Positions 16,611-26,535 of a stretch of 64,000 nt of DNA are shown piece after piece; position 1 is the stretch's first letter; each line of letters starts with the position of its first letter. Origin of the DNA: Bacteroidetes bacterium GWE2_42_24 (GTDB lineage: Bacteria; Bacteroidota; Bacteroidia; Bacteroidales; TTA-H9); the NCBI GenBank assembly GCA_001768515.1, contig MEOA01000001.1:372001-436000 (forward strand), in the 5' to 3' direction. The notes below the pieces were generated by a model, which worked only from the letters and a program-made list of their open reading frames with translations, was not told where the DNA came from and searched no databases. The position numbers and the translations under genes are program-made.

Positions 16611-17861
16611 ATGGATCGTATCATCGAAAAAAAGAAGTGGACTCCCCAAAAGATCGGTTATATCGTTGCCGGTGTGCTATTTGTTTTTTTTATTGCCTGG
16701 TTGACCATTTTTCGTGACAACCGGAGCCGGTTGTACATCGATCGCAACCAGATTACCATTGCAGAGGTAAAACTCAACAAATTCCAGGAATTTATTCCCG
16801 TTGACGGGGTGGTATATCCCCGTACCACCGTGTACATCGATGCCATGCAGGGCGGTGTGGTTGAGAAACTGTTTGTTGAAGACGGAGCGATTCTGAAAAC
16901 TGGTGATCCGATTCTGAAGCTTCACAATCCTTCGATGGAGCTCAGCTACATGGATCAGGAAACGCGCATGTACGATGCCATCAACAATCTTCAGAATTCC
17001 AAGATATCGCTCGAACAGAACAAATTCGTCAGGCAGAAGGAAATTGTTCAGCTTGAGTACCAGTTGGATGGTGTTGAGCGGGATTACCGGCGTAAGGTAG
17101 GCTTTCATGAAGAGAAGCTGATTTCAGACAAGGAGTTTGAAGATGCCACCAGAGATTACAAAAACACGCGCAAGCAATTAACGATCAGCCTCGACCTCAT
17201 GCGGCTGGATTCTACTTCAACCGTTGACCAGAAACGCCAGATTGAGAGTTCAATGACGCGTATGGGCAACAACCTTTCATTGTTGCAACAGAACATCGAA
17301 AACATGACCATCAGGGCCCCGGCCGATGGAAAGTTATCGTCGTTCAGTGTCGAGATTGGTGAAACCAAATCATCGGGAGAACACCTCGGTCAGATCGACA
17401 TTCAGGATGGCTTCAAGCTGAGGGCCAACATAGATGAACGGTACGTTTCAAAGGTTTTTGTAGGTCAGCCGGCAGAATTTGATTTTACCGGCAAAACATT
17501 CCGGTTGAGCATCTCGAAGATATATACCAACGTGACCAACGGGTCATTTCAGGTTGATCTGACCTTTGACAGTATTTCTCCCCAGCAGATAAAGCGCGGG
17601 CAGACGGTGCAGCTCAGGCTTCAGTTCAGTTCTGCTGCCGATGCGCTGATTGTCCGTCGCGGAGGCTTTTTCCAGGAAACGGGCGGAAACTGGATATACG
17701 TGGTAGATCCGTCGGGTAGCTACGCGGTAAAACGCCCGATCCGTATTGGTCGTCAGAACACCAACTTCTATGAAGTGCTCGAAGGACTTGAAGAAGGTGA
17801 AAAAGTAATTGTCTCTTCGTACGAGTCCTTTGGAAAGAAAGAAAAATTGATTTTTAAATAA
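16611..17861 (+). CDS. HlyD/MacA-type periplasmic adaptor of an ABC export system
   Basis: The membrane fusion protein of a tripartite ABC efflux or export system. One N-terminal transmembrane helix (about 17-36), then a beta/lipoyl region with GDPILKL, a long coiled coil (about 110-220), the second lipoyl half (IRAPADGKLSSF), and a beta-barrel/MP domain ending EEGEKVIVSSYESF. About 416 residues. The ATG at 16611 is preferred to a TTG three codons upstream. It begins an operon with the ATPase 24 bp downstream and the FtsX-type permease after it. No TolC-like gene is in the window. The substrate is unknown; MacAB-type peptides or antimicrobials are the usual guess. Confidence 0.9.
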   Translation: MDRIIEKKKWTPQKIGYIVAGVLFVFFIAWLTIFRDNRSRLYIDRNQITIAEVKLNKFQEFIPVDGVVYPRTTVYIDAMQGGVVEKLFVEDGAILKTGDPILKLHNPSMELSYMDQETRMYDAINNLQNSKISLEQNKFVRQKEIVQLEYQLDGVERDYRRKVGFHEEKLISDKEFEDATRDYKNTRKQLTISLDLMRLDSTSTVDQKRQIESSMTRMGNNLSLLQQNIENMTIRAPADGKLSSFSVEIGETKSSGEHLGQIDIQDGFKLRANIDERYVSKVFVGQPAEFDFTGKTFRLSISKIYTNVTNGSFQVDLTFDSISPQQIKRGQTVQLRLQFSSAADALIVRRGGFFQETGGNWIYVVDPSGSYAVKRPIRIGRQNTNFYEVLEGLEEGEKVIVSSYESFGKKEKLIFK

Positions 17862-17885
17862 TACACATTTTTAACAGTTTTAGCG

Positions 17886-18572
17886 ATGATAAGAACAGTC
17901 AATCTTAATAAAGTATTTCGCACCGATGAGGTAGAAACTACGGCGCTCAATCAGGTAACCCTCGAGGTTAAGCCAGGCGAATTTGTTGCCATCATGGGTC
18001 CTTCGGGTTGCGGGAAATCCACCTTGTTGAATATCCTGGGTTTACTTGACAACCCTTCCTCAGGTGAGTATTTCTTCACCGGCCATGAGGTGTCGAAGTT
18101 TTCGGAAAAACAACGTGCCCGTCTCAGGAAAGAGAACATTGGGTTTGTGTTTCAAAATTTCAACCTGATAGACGAACTGAACGTGTTTGAAAATGTAGAG
18201 CTTCCGCTTATTTATCTGGGGATGAGTACTTCGGAAAGAAAGAAACGGGTAGAAGAGGTACTTGAACAGATGAACATCATACATCGTAAGAAACATTTTC
18301 CGCTTCAGCTCTCGGGAGGTCAGCAGCAGCGTGTTGCAGTAGCCCGTGCAGTGGTTGCCCGACCCAAGATGATACTGGCCGATGAACCTACGGGGAACCT
18401 TGATTCGGCGCATGGCGAAGAGGTGATGAACCTGCTGGATGGTTTGAATCAGAAAGGGACCACCATCATCATGGTAACCCACTCGCAACGTGATGCTGAA
18501 TTTGCCCAGCGGGTAGTACGTCTGTTCGATGGACAGATCATCAACGAAAACATCCGGGAACGGGTGATGTAA
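17886..18572 (+). CDS. ABC transporter ATPase, MacB/LolD type
   Basis: The 228-residue nucleotide-binding subunit of the export system. Walker A GPSGCGKS (38-45), Q-loop FVFQNFNLI, signature LSGGQQQRVAVARA, Walker B MILADEPTGNLD, and H-loop VTHSQ are all intact. The EPTGNLD form is typical of the MacB/LolD/FtsE group. It works with the FtsX-type permease encoded next (149 bp later). The region between has no separate gene, so co-transcription is likely. Confidence 0.93.
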   Translation: MIRTVNLNKVFRTDEVETTALNQVTLEVKPGEFVAIMGPSGCGKSTLLNILGLLDNPSSGEYFFTGHEVSKFSEKQRARLRKENIGFVFQNFNLIDELNVFENVELPLIYLGMSTSERKKRVEEVLEQMNIIHRKKHFPLQLSGGQQQRVAVARAVVARPKMILADEPTGNLDSAHGEEVMNLLDGLNQKGTTIIMVTHSQRDAEFAQRVVRLFDGQIINENIRERVM

Positions 18573-18721
18573 CCTGATCACTGCCCGCCTCGCGCAGCAA
18601 CAGGCTAAAACCCGACCCTGCAAGGCCTGAGGTCACCGCCAACCGGGATCAGGCCGCCGGTTTCGGAAACACAACAGGCTATACATATCTGACAATTTTT
18701 TACTCAGCACCCGACCATCTC

Positions 18722-21166
18722 ATGATCCAGTCAATAGAATTCCGTGTCTTAATTCGCCGGCTTATTAGTCAGAAATCATACTCGATCATCAACCTGATCG
18801 GGCTGACGGTAGGTTTTACCGCTGTAACGCTGATTGGGCTCTATGTTATTAACCAATTATCGTTCGACAAGAATCTGGCTGACCACGAGCGGGTGTTCCG
18901 GCCTGTACAAATACAGAACGAGCCCGGTGTCGGTGAGCAACATGTGGCAGTTACGATGGGTCCGCTGGCCGCTTCAATGAAAGCAGAACTCCCGCAGGTG
19001 ACCGATGCCGTAAGGATCATGCCATGCTGGTATTTCAATCTCATCTCGATTGCCGGACAGGGAAGCGATTCCAACGCGGTTCCGAAGCAGTTTAATGCCC
19101 GCAACTTCTGGTATGCCGACTCCAACGCCCTTTCCTTCTTTGGCTTCACCCTGCTGGAAGGGAACCCTGAGACAGCACTCAGGCATCCTTTCTCGATTAT
19201 AGTTACCGAAAAACAAGCATCAAGACTCTTTAACCGCGACAGGAATGTTCTTGGACAAACCCTCATCATCGACGGCGGATCGTATGCGATTACAGGCGTC
19301 ATGAAAGAGATGGAGGGAGAGAGCCATCTAAAGATCAGGGCACTTGTTTCCTTTTCATCGCTTGACAATGATCCCCGTTTTGAATACCTGAAACATTGGG
19401 GAAACAACTCGCTCGGGACTTATGTAAAACTAAACTCATCTGATCAGCAGGCCGCAGTAGAGGCTGGCATGAACGAAGCCTTGCGGAAGCGGACACTGAA
19501 GGAGGATGGCAAGGAACCCGACATAAAATTCTACCTGCAGCCGCTCGATGAAGTCTATCTTGATTCAGGGCATATCAAATTTCAGATTACCAGCCAAAAC
19601 GGCAATTCCACAACTGTTTATCTGTTCCTTATCGTTGGTGTGCTGGTGCTGATCACTGCCTGCGTAAACTTCATCAACATGTCGCTTGCCCGTGCAGTAA
19701 AACGGTCGCGTGAAGTGGGGGTAAGAAAAGTGCTTGGGGCTACATCCTATGATCTGTTCGCCCAGTTACTGGGAGAGGCCATCCTTTTTGCTGTAATCTC
19801 AGCAGGGCTGGCTGTGATGTTGGTTGAACTGCTTATGCCAACATTTAATTCCATCATGAACCTGCAGCTTAGCCTGTTCGATAATCCCTGGCTGTTTCCT
19901 CTTCTGGCAGGTGCCGTTATGCTTGTAAGCATCATCTCAGGCGGCTATCCGGCGTTTTATTTATCACGTTATAAGCCGATTGCTGTTCTAAAAGGGGTTG
20001 GGAGCAACCGGGGAAAATCGGCCGGTTACCTGAGCCGTTCATTAATAGCCTTCCAGTATGCCGTGACTACCGGAATGGTGTTCATGGTTATCGTGGCGTG
20101 GTCGCAATACCAGTTTGCCATGAAGAAAGATCTTGGCATTAACTACAATGGCGTGGTAGCCTTGCATCACCGGGAACCGAATCCGCAGAAGTTTATCCCG
20201 CAAATGAAGGCACGTTTGCTTCAAAATCCGGGTGTTGAAGCTGTAGCAGCGGCTGCCGATATAAACGGAGCCGCGGGTAGTCAGGGGCCGGTTATGATCG
20301 ACGATTCGGCCAAAAGCAAACTGATGGTCAGGTATTGCTTCATCGACGAAGACTTCTTCCCGATGATGGGGATTCCGGTTGTTGAAGGAAGAAATTTCAG
20401 TCGTGACTTCACCCTGGATTCAAGTCTCAGTGTGATAGTCAATCAGGCCGCGGTTGAAGCCCTTGGCTGGACTGATCCTATCGGGAAGCGAATTAAAAGC
20501 TTCACCGAAGATAGCACCTTAAGGCCTGTAGTTATTGGTGTCATCCGCGATTATAACTACTATTCAATCCACTGGAAAATCGAACCGGCCATCTTCCTGT
20601 GCCGGATTGAAGAGACAGGGACGCTGGTTGTAAAGCTTCGAAACCCCGGGCAGGATACCATCGCCAATTCAGCGGTCATGCAGCATATTGAGACGGTGTG
20701 GAATGAGTTTTTCCCTTCGGCTCCCTTCGAACCCGAGTTTGCGAGTGAAAGAATTAAGGGATGGTATGCCAATGAAAACCGGACCATGCAATTGTTTCTT
20801 TTCTTCGCCGTGCTGTCGGTAATCATCTCCTGTCTCGGGCTATATGGACTTTCGAGTCTCATGATGGAACAACGTATCCGGGAAATCGGAATCAGGCGGG
20901 TTTTAGGAGGCAGCTACGAGAGCATCAGCAGGTTATTGCTGTCGCAATACATCAGGCTGGTATTGGCAGGAGGGATTGTTGCAGCGCCGGTGGCATGGTT
21001 CCTGGCACGGAACCTGCTCGACGGCTTCGCCTACCGGACAGGAATCTCGCCAATCATGCTGGTTGTTGCGCTTTTGATCACCATAATCGTGGCCATGCTC
21101 ACCATCTGGCACCGGGTGTTTTCTGCCGCGCGAACAAATCCCGTCGATGCCCTCAAATATGAATAG
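18722..21166 (+). CDS. FtsX-like ABC permease (MacB periplasmic core domains), 814 aa
   Basis: The membrane subunit matching the preceding ATPase. It is a double-length Bacteroidota permease: N-terminal helix (about 22-45), a MacB_PCD periplasmic domain, an FtsX block with three helices (about 295-430), a further helix near 450, a second periplasmic domain, and a C-terminal FtsX block (about 690-805). It ends in the family's typical NPVDALKYE. It has no ATPase domain of its own. A related but separate permease is at 35247-37589. Role in export or in handling envelope stress or peptides is inferred from family. Confidence 0.9.
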   Translation: MIQSIEFRVLIRRLISQKSYSIINLIGLTVGFTAVTLIGLYVINQLSFDKNLADHERVFRPVQIQNEPGVGEQHVAVTMGPLAASMKAELPQVTDAVRIMPCWYFNLISIAGQGSDSNAVPKQFNARNFWYADSNALSFFGFTLLEGNPETALRHPFSIIVTEKQASRLFNRDRNVLGQTLIIDGGSYAITGVMKEMEGESHLKIRALVSFSSLDNDPRFEYLKHWGNNSLGTYVKLNSSDQQAAVEAGMNEALRKRTLKEDGKEPDIKFYLQPLDEVYLDSGHIKFQITSQNGNSTTVYLFLIVGVLVLITACVNFINMSLARAVKRSREVGVRKVLGATSYDLFAQLLGEAILFAVISAGLAVMLVELLMPTFNSIMNLQLSLFDNPWLFPLLAGAVMLVSIISGGYPAFYLSRYKPIAVLKGVGSNRGKSAGYLSRSLIAFQYAVTTGMVFMVIVAWSQYQFAMKKDLGINYNGVVALHHREPNPQKFIPQMKARLLQNPGVEAVAAAADINGAAGSQGPVMIDDSAKSKLMVRYCFIDEDFFPMMGIPVVEGRNFSRDFTLDSSLSVIVNQAAVEALGWTDPIGKRIKSFTEDSTLRPVVIGVIRDYNYYSIHWKIEPAIFLCRIEETGTLVVKLRNPGQDTIANSAVMQHIETVWNEFFPSAPFEPEFASERIKGWYANENRTMQLFLFFAVLSVIISCLGLYGLSSLMMEQRIREIGIRRVLGGSYESISRLLLSQYIRLVLAGGIVAAPVAWFLARNLLDGFAYRTGISPIMLVVALLITIIVAMLTIWHRVFSAARTNPVDALKYE

Positions 21167-21405
21167 GTAAAAGGAAGGCTGTTTCACGCTTCAGGTGACG
21201 AAACATGTTGTCGGCAGGGATCCTTAAGGGAGATACTTTTACAGACCCGCTATTGGCGTCCCGGGGGATGTGTGCTTCCCCCCCGGCCGGGTGTTCGCGA
21301 CGCCGGCAGTCAGCATCAGATGTCGCCTGAAAAGGAGGATAACCGACAACCTTTTGAACAGTGTACCGTACAAAGGATGTCGGCCACTGTAAACATAATT
21401 CCAGG
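21167..21405. other. Intergenic before the PPDK-like gene
   Basis: It contains a GC-rich inverted repeat around 21270-21300 (CCCGGGGG...CCCCCCGG). The open frame continues upstream to 21361, but the residues before the chosen Met look non-coding. Confidence 0.3.
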
Positions 21406-24081
21406 ATGAAATCCGAAATAACTGATTTTGCATTACGTGCAAACTATCCCAACTATCGGTGCACGAACTATTTTTGCGACAATTTCGGGAAGACGACTGA
21501 TGCGTCGGCCGAATTACCGGGATATGGTCCCCCGGAAATTGAATACCATGTTGCAGGTCAGAAGAGTCCCTGCCTACTGGTGACCGGCTACATCGATGCA
21601 CACCTGCTGTTTAACATGCCGGGTAAGGAAGGAAGGCAGTATCTGATGCATCTGATCAGAGAGCAGGAAGGCAACAGAAAATCGATTGATTATCTTGAAG
21701 CCGGGCGTCAGGCTTACCGTGGAAATTTCAGGCGGATGAAGATGTCGATGGGGTTGATTGAAAACAAGTTTGTTGTTCCTTCCGTCACAACGAAGCAATA
21801 CAGCGTGAAATTTGTCAGCCATAAAGGAGCCAACCTGATTGGTTTGACGCAGGAAGGATTTCCCGTCCCCGACTTCTGCATTCTGACGACCAAGAGCTAC
21901 AAGCTATCGCCCCCGAAGCGGCAGAAGCACCTGATCAGTGCCATCTACAACCTTGAACTGCTTACCTCCGACAGGCTGGGAAACCCTGAGAATCCCCTCA
22001 TATTCGCCGTGCGCTGTGCATTACCTGAATACCTCCCGGGATTGATGCCCACCTACCTGAATGTCGGGGTTACCGATGAAGTATTTCACGGATTAAAGAA
22101 AATATATGGAGACGTGGTTGCTGAGAAAATCTACTACAACAACCTCAAGACAATCTTCTCGGTGCTTTGCAACGGAAACGATCACTGCAACGCCACAGCC
22201 CCCCTGCATGAGGCTGCAGGAACCCGGGAAAGCCTCAGGGATAAGATCGGTTACTACCATCAAAAAATATCAGAAAAGGAGCCGGCCATTCTGACGGATG
22301 CCTTTTATCAGTTCTCTTTCTTCGTGAAGGCGGCGGCTTCATTCTATGCCGACAACCAGGATCTGATCTACACTTTTCAGAAAGGAGAAAGAGCCAGACC
22401 GGCATTGATACTGCAAAAGATGGTATGGACAGTGCGTGACGACGATTCCCATCCCGGGGTGTTGTACAGCCGGCATTCAAGAACGGGGCTGGGCATGCAG
22501 ATCGAGAGTTTTAACAACATCTTTGGCGAGGATATCATGACAGGCCTCATTAAAACCGAGGACACCGAATTCTTTCACCGCGATACCATAAAAGAACAAT
22601 TCCCCGGGGTTTATCATTTTTCACCCTACGCCCACCTGCTGGAGAAAAAATTGAAGTCGGCAGCCACTGTAGAATTCGCCGTGGAGTCGTCGGAAAAGAA
22701 ACACCTGTTTGCCATTCTGCAACTTGACAATTCAGAAATGACCGGCAGGGCAACCCTTCTGTCGACCATCGACCTTTATCAGAACAAAATTATCAACAAA
22801 GAGCGGGTGGTAAAACTGATCATGCCCTACCACCTGCGGCAGATATTCTCGGAAAGAATTGACGACGATTCATTCAACAAACTTCAATTCTTCAGTCACG
22901 GCATCTCCATCCTTCCACGAACGGCTGTCTCAGCCAGACTATTCTTCTCCTCAGCAAGAGCGATAGAAGCCAAGCGGGGCGGCGACAGAATCTGTTATTG
23001 TAAGTCAACCTATTGCCCTACCGACCGAATGGTGATGAGCGAGGTAGATGCCATCCTGAGCCTTACACCTGCGGCCATTCACGTTGTAACAGCGTGTCTG
23101 GGTTATGGAATTCCGGCCTTAATCAACCTCGAAAACAATAATATTGTTTTGCGCGACAATACGCTTATCAACGAGCAGGGACATGTACTCAGAGAAGGCG
23201 ACTGGATAACCATTTCAAGCAAACAAAGAACCTTGTTTGCAGGGAAAGCAACCTTCAAGGCTGCCCGTTTTCAAAAGTACCTCGAGGGGCAGAAACTGGA
23301 GCTCGAAGCCAAAGAGGAGAAAGTATTCATAAACATGTCGAAAGCCTACAAGGCTTATCAGGCAATTGTCGATTCAATTGAATACGGGGAGATCACGAAG
23401 CTCTCGGATCTGACCCGACTGATCAGAAACGATTTGGACAAGAAACCCGAGAAGGCACAAAAGTTTGTGAATGCATGGTTTGACAGCCACACTACCTACT
23501 ACGTACAGCAGATACTGAAGAGCCAGCTTGGGACACATCTTGAGCAACACAACCTTTACAATCTGCTGACTATCTCACGACGAATCCTGTTCTTTAAAAC
23601 GATCATTCCAATCTGTCGGCGACAATATTTACAAGGCTACTCGGCGGGTGCTTTTATGATTGGGCGGTTTATCTGCCAGCATCACCCTGTTGAGTTCTGG
23701 AAGGCGCTTACGTTGAACGAAATCGTCTTCCTGCTGAATGAATATATCCTCTTCGAAAAGTATTTACAGGTATTGAACGATTTCGGCGAAAAGCATATCA
23801 ACAGGGCACGTAGTGAAATACTAAGCATGGGCCTCGGGCAAATCTCGATGACAGAAAACAACGCGGTGGCGTTTATTGCCTTGAAACTGGCCAATGTTGA
23901 CTGGACCTCATTAGCGGCAATAGCAGATAATGGCACCGATCAGGAGACCCGGTTGTTAATCCGTTTGATAAAGCTGCCTTACGGTGTACTTTTCAATTAT
24001 GATCAGCCATGGTCGGTTGGTGTTCTGGAGGAAATCTGCAGGCAGGAACAGTTGCCTTTACCCGATCGTGATGCAGTTTAA
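21406..24081 (+). CDS. PPDK/PEP-synthase-like protein lacking a recognisable PEP-binding barrel
   Basis: A protein of about 891 residues. The middle has PPDK-type ATP-grasp motifs (GLTQEGFPVPDFCIL; FAVRCALPEYLPGLMPTYLNVG, equivalent to SVRSG...MPGMMDTVLNLG). A phosphohistidine-domain segment with H559 aligns with the TSHAAVVARGMGKPC motif (here IHVVTACLGYGIPA) and is followed by LREGDWITISS, as in PPDK. The last 300 residues are helical, and I cannot find the TIM-barrel motifs of PPDK. It may be a phosphotransfer protein or a diverged enzyme with another acceptor. The N-terminus (about 150 residues) is also unassigned. It is followed 12 bp later by a NAGPA-type gene. Start at ATG 21406; an ATG at 21361 is possible. 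Confidence 0.65.
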   Translation: MKSEITDFALRANYPNYRCTNYFCDNFGKTTDASAELPGYGPPEIEYHVAGQKSPCLLVTGYIDAHLLFNMPGKEGRQYLMHLIREQEGNRKSIDYLEAGRQAYRGNFRRMKMSMGLIENKFVVPSVTTKQYSVKFVSHKGANLIGLTQEGFPVPDFCILTTKSYKLSPPKRQKHLISAIYNLELLTSDRLGNPENPLIFAVRCALPEYLPGLMPTYLNVGVTDEVFHGLKKIYGDVVAEKIYYNNLKTIFSVLCNGNDHCNATAPLHEAAGTRESLRDKIGYYHQKISEKEPAILTDAFYQFSFFVKAAASFYADNQDLIYTFQKGERARPALILQKMVWTVRDDDSHPGVLYSRHSRTGLGMQIESFNNIFGEDIMTGLIKTEDTEFFHRDTIKEQFPGVYHFSPYAHLLEKKLKSAATVEFAVESSEKKHLFAILQLDNSEMTGRATLLSTIDLYQNKIINKERVVKLIMPYHLRQIFSERIDDDSFNKLQFFSHGISILPRTAVSARLFFSSARAIEAKRGGDRICYCKSTYCPTDRMVMSEVDAILSLTPAAIHVVTACLGYGIPALINLENNNIVLRDNTLINEQGHVLREGDWITISSKQRTLFAGKATFKAARFQKYLEGQKLELEAKEEKVFINMSKAYKAYQAIVDSIEYGEITKLSDLTRLIRNDLDKKPEKAQKFVNAWFDSHTTYYVQQILKSQLGTHLEQHNLYNLLTISRRILFFKTIIPICRRQYLQGYSAGAFMIGRFICQHHPVEFWKALTLNEIVFLLNEYILFEKYLQVLNDFGEKHINRARSEILSMGLGQISMTENNAVAFIALKLANVDWTSLAAIADNGTDQETRLLIRLIKLPYGVLFNYDQPWSVGVLEEICRQEQLPLPDRDAV

Positions 24082-24093
24082 ACATTCAATTGC

Positions 24094-24939
24094 ATGAATA
24101 GAATCAGATGTTTTCTGTTGCCGGTATTCGTATTGGTCATAGAATCCCTGTGTTTTTGCCAGGCGCCTGCCGGCTTTATCCAACGGCAGTTATCACCCGG
24201 ATTGACATGGTACAGTTTGGAGGGTGATACACTGTGGGGTGTCAGTCAATGCATCAATGTGCTGGAAGTTGATCCCGAACGATATGCCCTCAGGTTGGTG
24301 AGTGGCCGCGAAGAATTAAAGACCCTCAGCACTTTTGCAAAGGAATCGGGAGCTGTGGCTGCTGTGAATGGTAACTTCTTCCATACAGTTGAAGGAGGAT
24401 CGGTTTGCTTCACTAAAGTCGACGGAGTGATTACCGACACCACACGTTATAACCTTCCTCCCCGCTGGTTTCTCGATCAACTCGATGATGCTGCACTTGT
24501 TTCAGATGGTCAGGAAATAAAAATTATCCTGTGTCCGCCTGATGGCTGGAAAAGCGCTGTGCAATACAGCACCATCATTTCGGCAGGGCCACCGTTACTG
24601 ATAGACGGGAAGTTGCTGCCAATCAGTGATCAAAGCTTCAATACACGGCGTTACGGGAGAACGGCAGTTGGAATCACGGCCGGTCACCGGATGATTCTAT
24701 TAACCGTAAGCGGAAATGCGCCCCTGTCGCAAGGGTTCACCATGCCGGAACTCCAGAAGATGATGTCGTTGTTTGGTTGCGTCGGTGCGCTGAATTTTGA
24801 CGGAGGGAGTTCTGCAACCATGTGGATTGGCGCTTTGCCGGAAAACAAACTGGTAAGTCATCCGGGAAAGGGCCGGGGCAAAAGTCAGCACAACGAAAGA
24901 AAGGTTGCCAATTCACTGATCATCATTCCCCGGCGGTAA
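24094..24939 (+). CDS. Secreted phosphodiester glycosidase (NAGPA domain) protein
   Basis: A 281-residue exported protein with a signal peptide (about 1-22). The NAGPA domain is seen in the motifs AAVNGNFF (about 90-97), an RRYGRTAVGI segment, and LNFDGGSSATM near the C-terminus. Proteins of this family uncover GlcNAc-phosphodiesters in eukaryotes and act on exopolysaccharide or cell-wall phosphodiesters in bacteria. The substrate here is unknown. It is 12 bp after the PPDK-like gene and probably co-transcribed. Confidence 0.85.
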   Translation: MNRIRCFLLPVFVLVIESLCFCQAPAGFIQRQLSPGLTWYSLEGDTLWGVSQCINVLEVDPERYALRLVSGREELKTLSTFAKESGAVAAVNGNFFHTVEGGSVCFTKVDGVITDTTRYNLPPRWFLDQLDDAALVSDGQEIKIILCPPDGWKSAVQYSTIISAGPPLLIDGKLLPISDQSFNTRRYGRTAVGITAGHRMILLTVSGNAPLSQGFTMPELQKMMSLFGCVGALNFDGGSSATMWIGALPENKLVSHPGKGRGKSQHNERKVANSLIIIPRR

Positions 24940-25077
24940 GAAGTTCGCGCATCACAACCGGGGCCGCGTAGCAGCGGCAACATGCAGCAAAGACTTATAG
25001 CGGCGATACGATGGCTGCCATGTTGGTCCGTATAAACAAACATCATCGCGGGTTGTTAGTACCTGAAATATTTTCAG

Positions 25078-25542
25078 ATGAAAGGCATTCAGGATTATTA
25101 CCCCGATCATTTCGCGCACTGTCATGGTTGCGGTCGCTTAAACGAGAACGGTCTGCAATTAAAAACATTCTGGGATGGTGAAGAGACCGTTACACGCTTT
25201 ACACCCGGACCACATCACACAGCTATCGAAGGTTTCGTATATGGCGGATTGCTGGCTTCCATCATCGATTGCCATGGCACCGGCTCGGCCGCGCTGGCAT
25301 TGGCCCGTGAACGGGGAATACACATTACAGAATTTAATGCGCCCCGTTGCGTCACGGCATCCTTACACGTAAACTACAAGAAAGCAACCCCCCTGGGTCC
25401 CGAACTTGAAGTACGGGGTATCATAAAAGAGGTAAAGAGCCGCAAAGTAATCGTGGAAGCCCGTTTGATCGCCAATGGCCAGGTATGCGTGACAGGCGAA
25501 GTGGTTGCCGTGGAGGTCCCCGAAGACTTTGGAAAGGCCTGA
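25078..25542 (+). CDS. PaaI-family hotdog thioesterase
   Basis: A small cytoplasmic acyl-CoA thioesterase-like protein of 154 residues. The hotdog fold is recognised from CHGCGRLNENGLQL, HHTAIEGFVYGGLLASIIDCHGTGSA (the central helix) and the strand SLHVNYKKATPLG. The GG..A..D pattern on the helix fits the PaaI/YbgC catalytic region. The Cys-rich start (HCHGCG) is typical of a subgroup. Monocistronic; the substrate is not determined. Confidence 0.85.
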   Translation: MKGIQDYYPDHFAHCHGCGRLNENGLQLKTFWDGEETVTRFTPGPHHTAIEGFVYGGLLASIIDCHGTGSAALALARERGIHITEFNAPRCVTASLHVNYKKATPLGPELEVRGIIKEVKSRKVIVEARLIANGQVCVTGEVVAVEVPEDFGKA

Positions 25543-25569
25543 GGTTGAAATAGGCAGGACGGCTAATAG

Positions 25570-25715
25570 TCCCCGAAGGCTTTCGGGAGGCTTTGGGTTT
25601 GGTGTGGACAATGACTTTGGCATTGGCAGGCACAAGATGTTGGTGGTGCGATTATTACACGTAGAACCATTGAACAAAAAGAACCACAACCCCGAAGGGG
25701 TGGCATTATTATAGA
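25570..25715. repeat. Dispersed intergenic repeat R (copy 1)
   Basis: This is the reverse complement of pieces of 34880-35155: the palindrome AACCCCGAAGGGGTGGCATTAT with flanking AGAACCA, and the segment GGCATTGGCAGGCAC...GTTGGTGGTGCGATTATTACACG. The order of the pieces is kept. The palindromic core could act as a terminator for the thioesterase gene. Confidence 0.6.
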
Positions 25716-25780
25716 ACTGATTTCAATAAAACATGAATTGTCATCAGCCCGGGTGTGACGAACTATCTTCGTGTTGGTTT

Positions 25781-25813
25781 TTGCATTAGCCAGTGGTTTT
25801 TCATCTACCTTTG
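25781..25813 (+). promoter_or_regulatory. Promoter of the trkA-trkH operon
   Basis: TTTTTG (-33, TTG at 25781-25783), 22 nt, and TACCTTTG (-7, 25806-25813). It lies 20 bp before the ATG chosen for trkA and makes the ATG at 25825 unlikely. Confidence 0.65.
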
Positions 25814-25833
25814 CGATGTAAATAATGCTGACC

Positions 25834-26529
25834 ATGGAAACAAAGAGAATAGCAGTCATCGGTATTGGTGATTTTGGAGGAGCCATTGCCCGAAGCCTGA
25901 CCCGCAAAGGAGCAGAGGTTTTGGCCATCGACAGCCACATCGCCACCATCGAAAGCATAGCCGATGATGTAGCTTTTTGTGTAACCCTTGACGCCACAGA
26001 CAGGAAGGCGCTCAAAGCACAGGAAATTGACAAGTTTGATGCAGTGGTAGTTGCTATCGGGCAGGATTTTGAACAGCGTCTGTTGGTTGTTGCCCAATGT
26101 ATGGAACTTGGTGTGAAACGAATCATGGCACGGGCAGCAGGCAAAAACCAGCGGTTGATTCTTGAAAAACTGGGGGTTAGTGAAATTCTCATGCCCGAAG
26201 AAGAGGTGGGCTCGGTAGTAGCGGAACGGCTCCTCTTGCCAACACTTGTTTCGTATCTTCAGCTTCCCGACAATTACCGCATTGCAGAAGTGCTTACACC
26301 ACCTAAAGTAGTGGGCCGGACCATCGGTGATCTGGATATGCGCGACCGTTACAGGCTAAGTCTTGTGACACTAAAAATGGAAGATACCAAAAACTCAATA
26401 AAAGGCCAGAAACTTAAATACCACGTTGTCGGGGTTCCGGAATCAAAGACGGTAATCCTCGAGACCGACCATCTGGTTCTCTTCGGCACACAGGCCGACA
26501 TTCAGCGATTTATCGATATAAACACCTAA
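25834..26529 (+). CDS. trkA: TrkA/KtrA-type potassium uptake regulator
   Basis: The cytoplasmic regulatory subunit of the potassium uptake system. The RCK_N Rossmann domain (IGIGDFGGAIARSL) binds ATP/ADP or NAD(H). A conserved acidic residue ends strand 2 (AIDSH), and a C-terminal RCK_C domain (about 140-230) binds a further ligand. About 231 residues, a single RCK unit as in KtrA, not the doubled E. coli TrkA. It is followed by the channel subunit after 6 bp. Confidence 0.92.
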   Translation: METKRIAVIGIGDFGGAIARSLTRKGAEVLAIDSHIATIESIADDVAFCVTLDATDRKALKAQEIDKFDAVVVAIGQDFEQRLLVVAQCMELGVKRIMARAAGKNQRLILEKLGVSEILMPEEEVGSVVAERLLLPTLVSYLQLPDNYRIAEVLTPPKVVGRTIGDLDMRDRYRLSLVTLKMEDTKNSIKGQKLKYHVVGVPESKTVILETDHLVLFGTQADIQRFIDINT

Positions 26530-26535
26530 CCGGCT

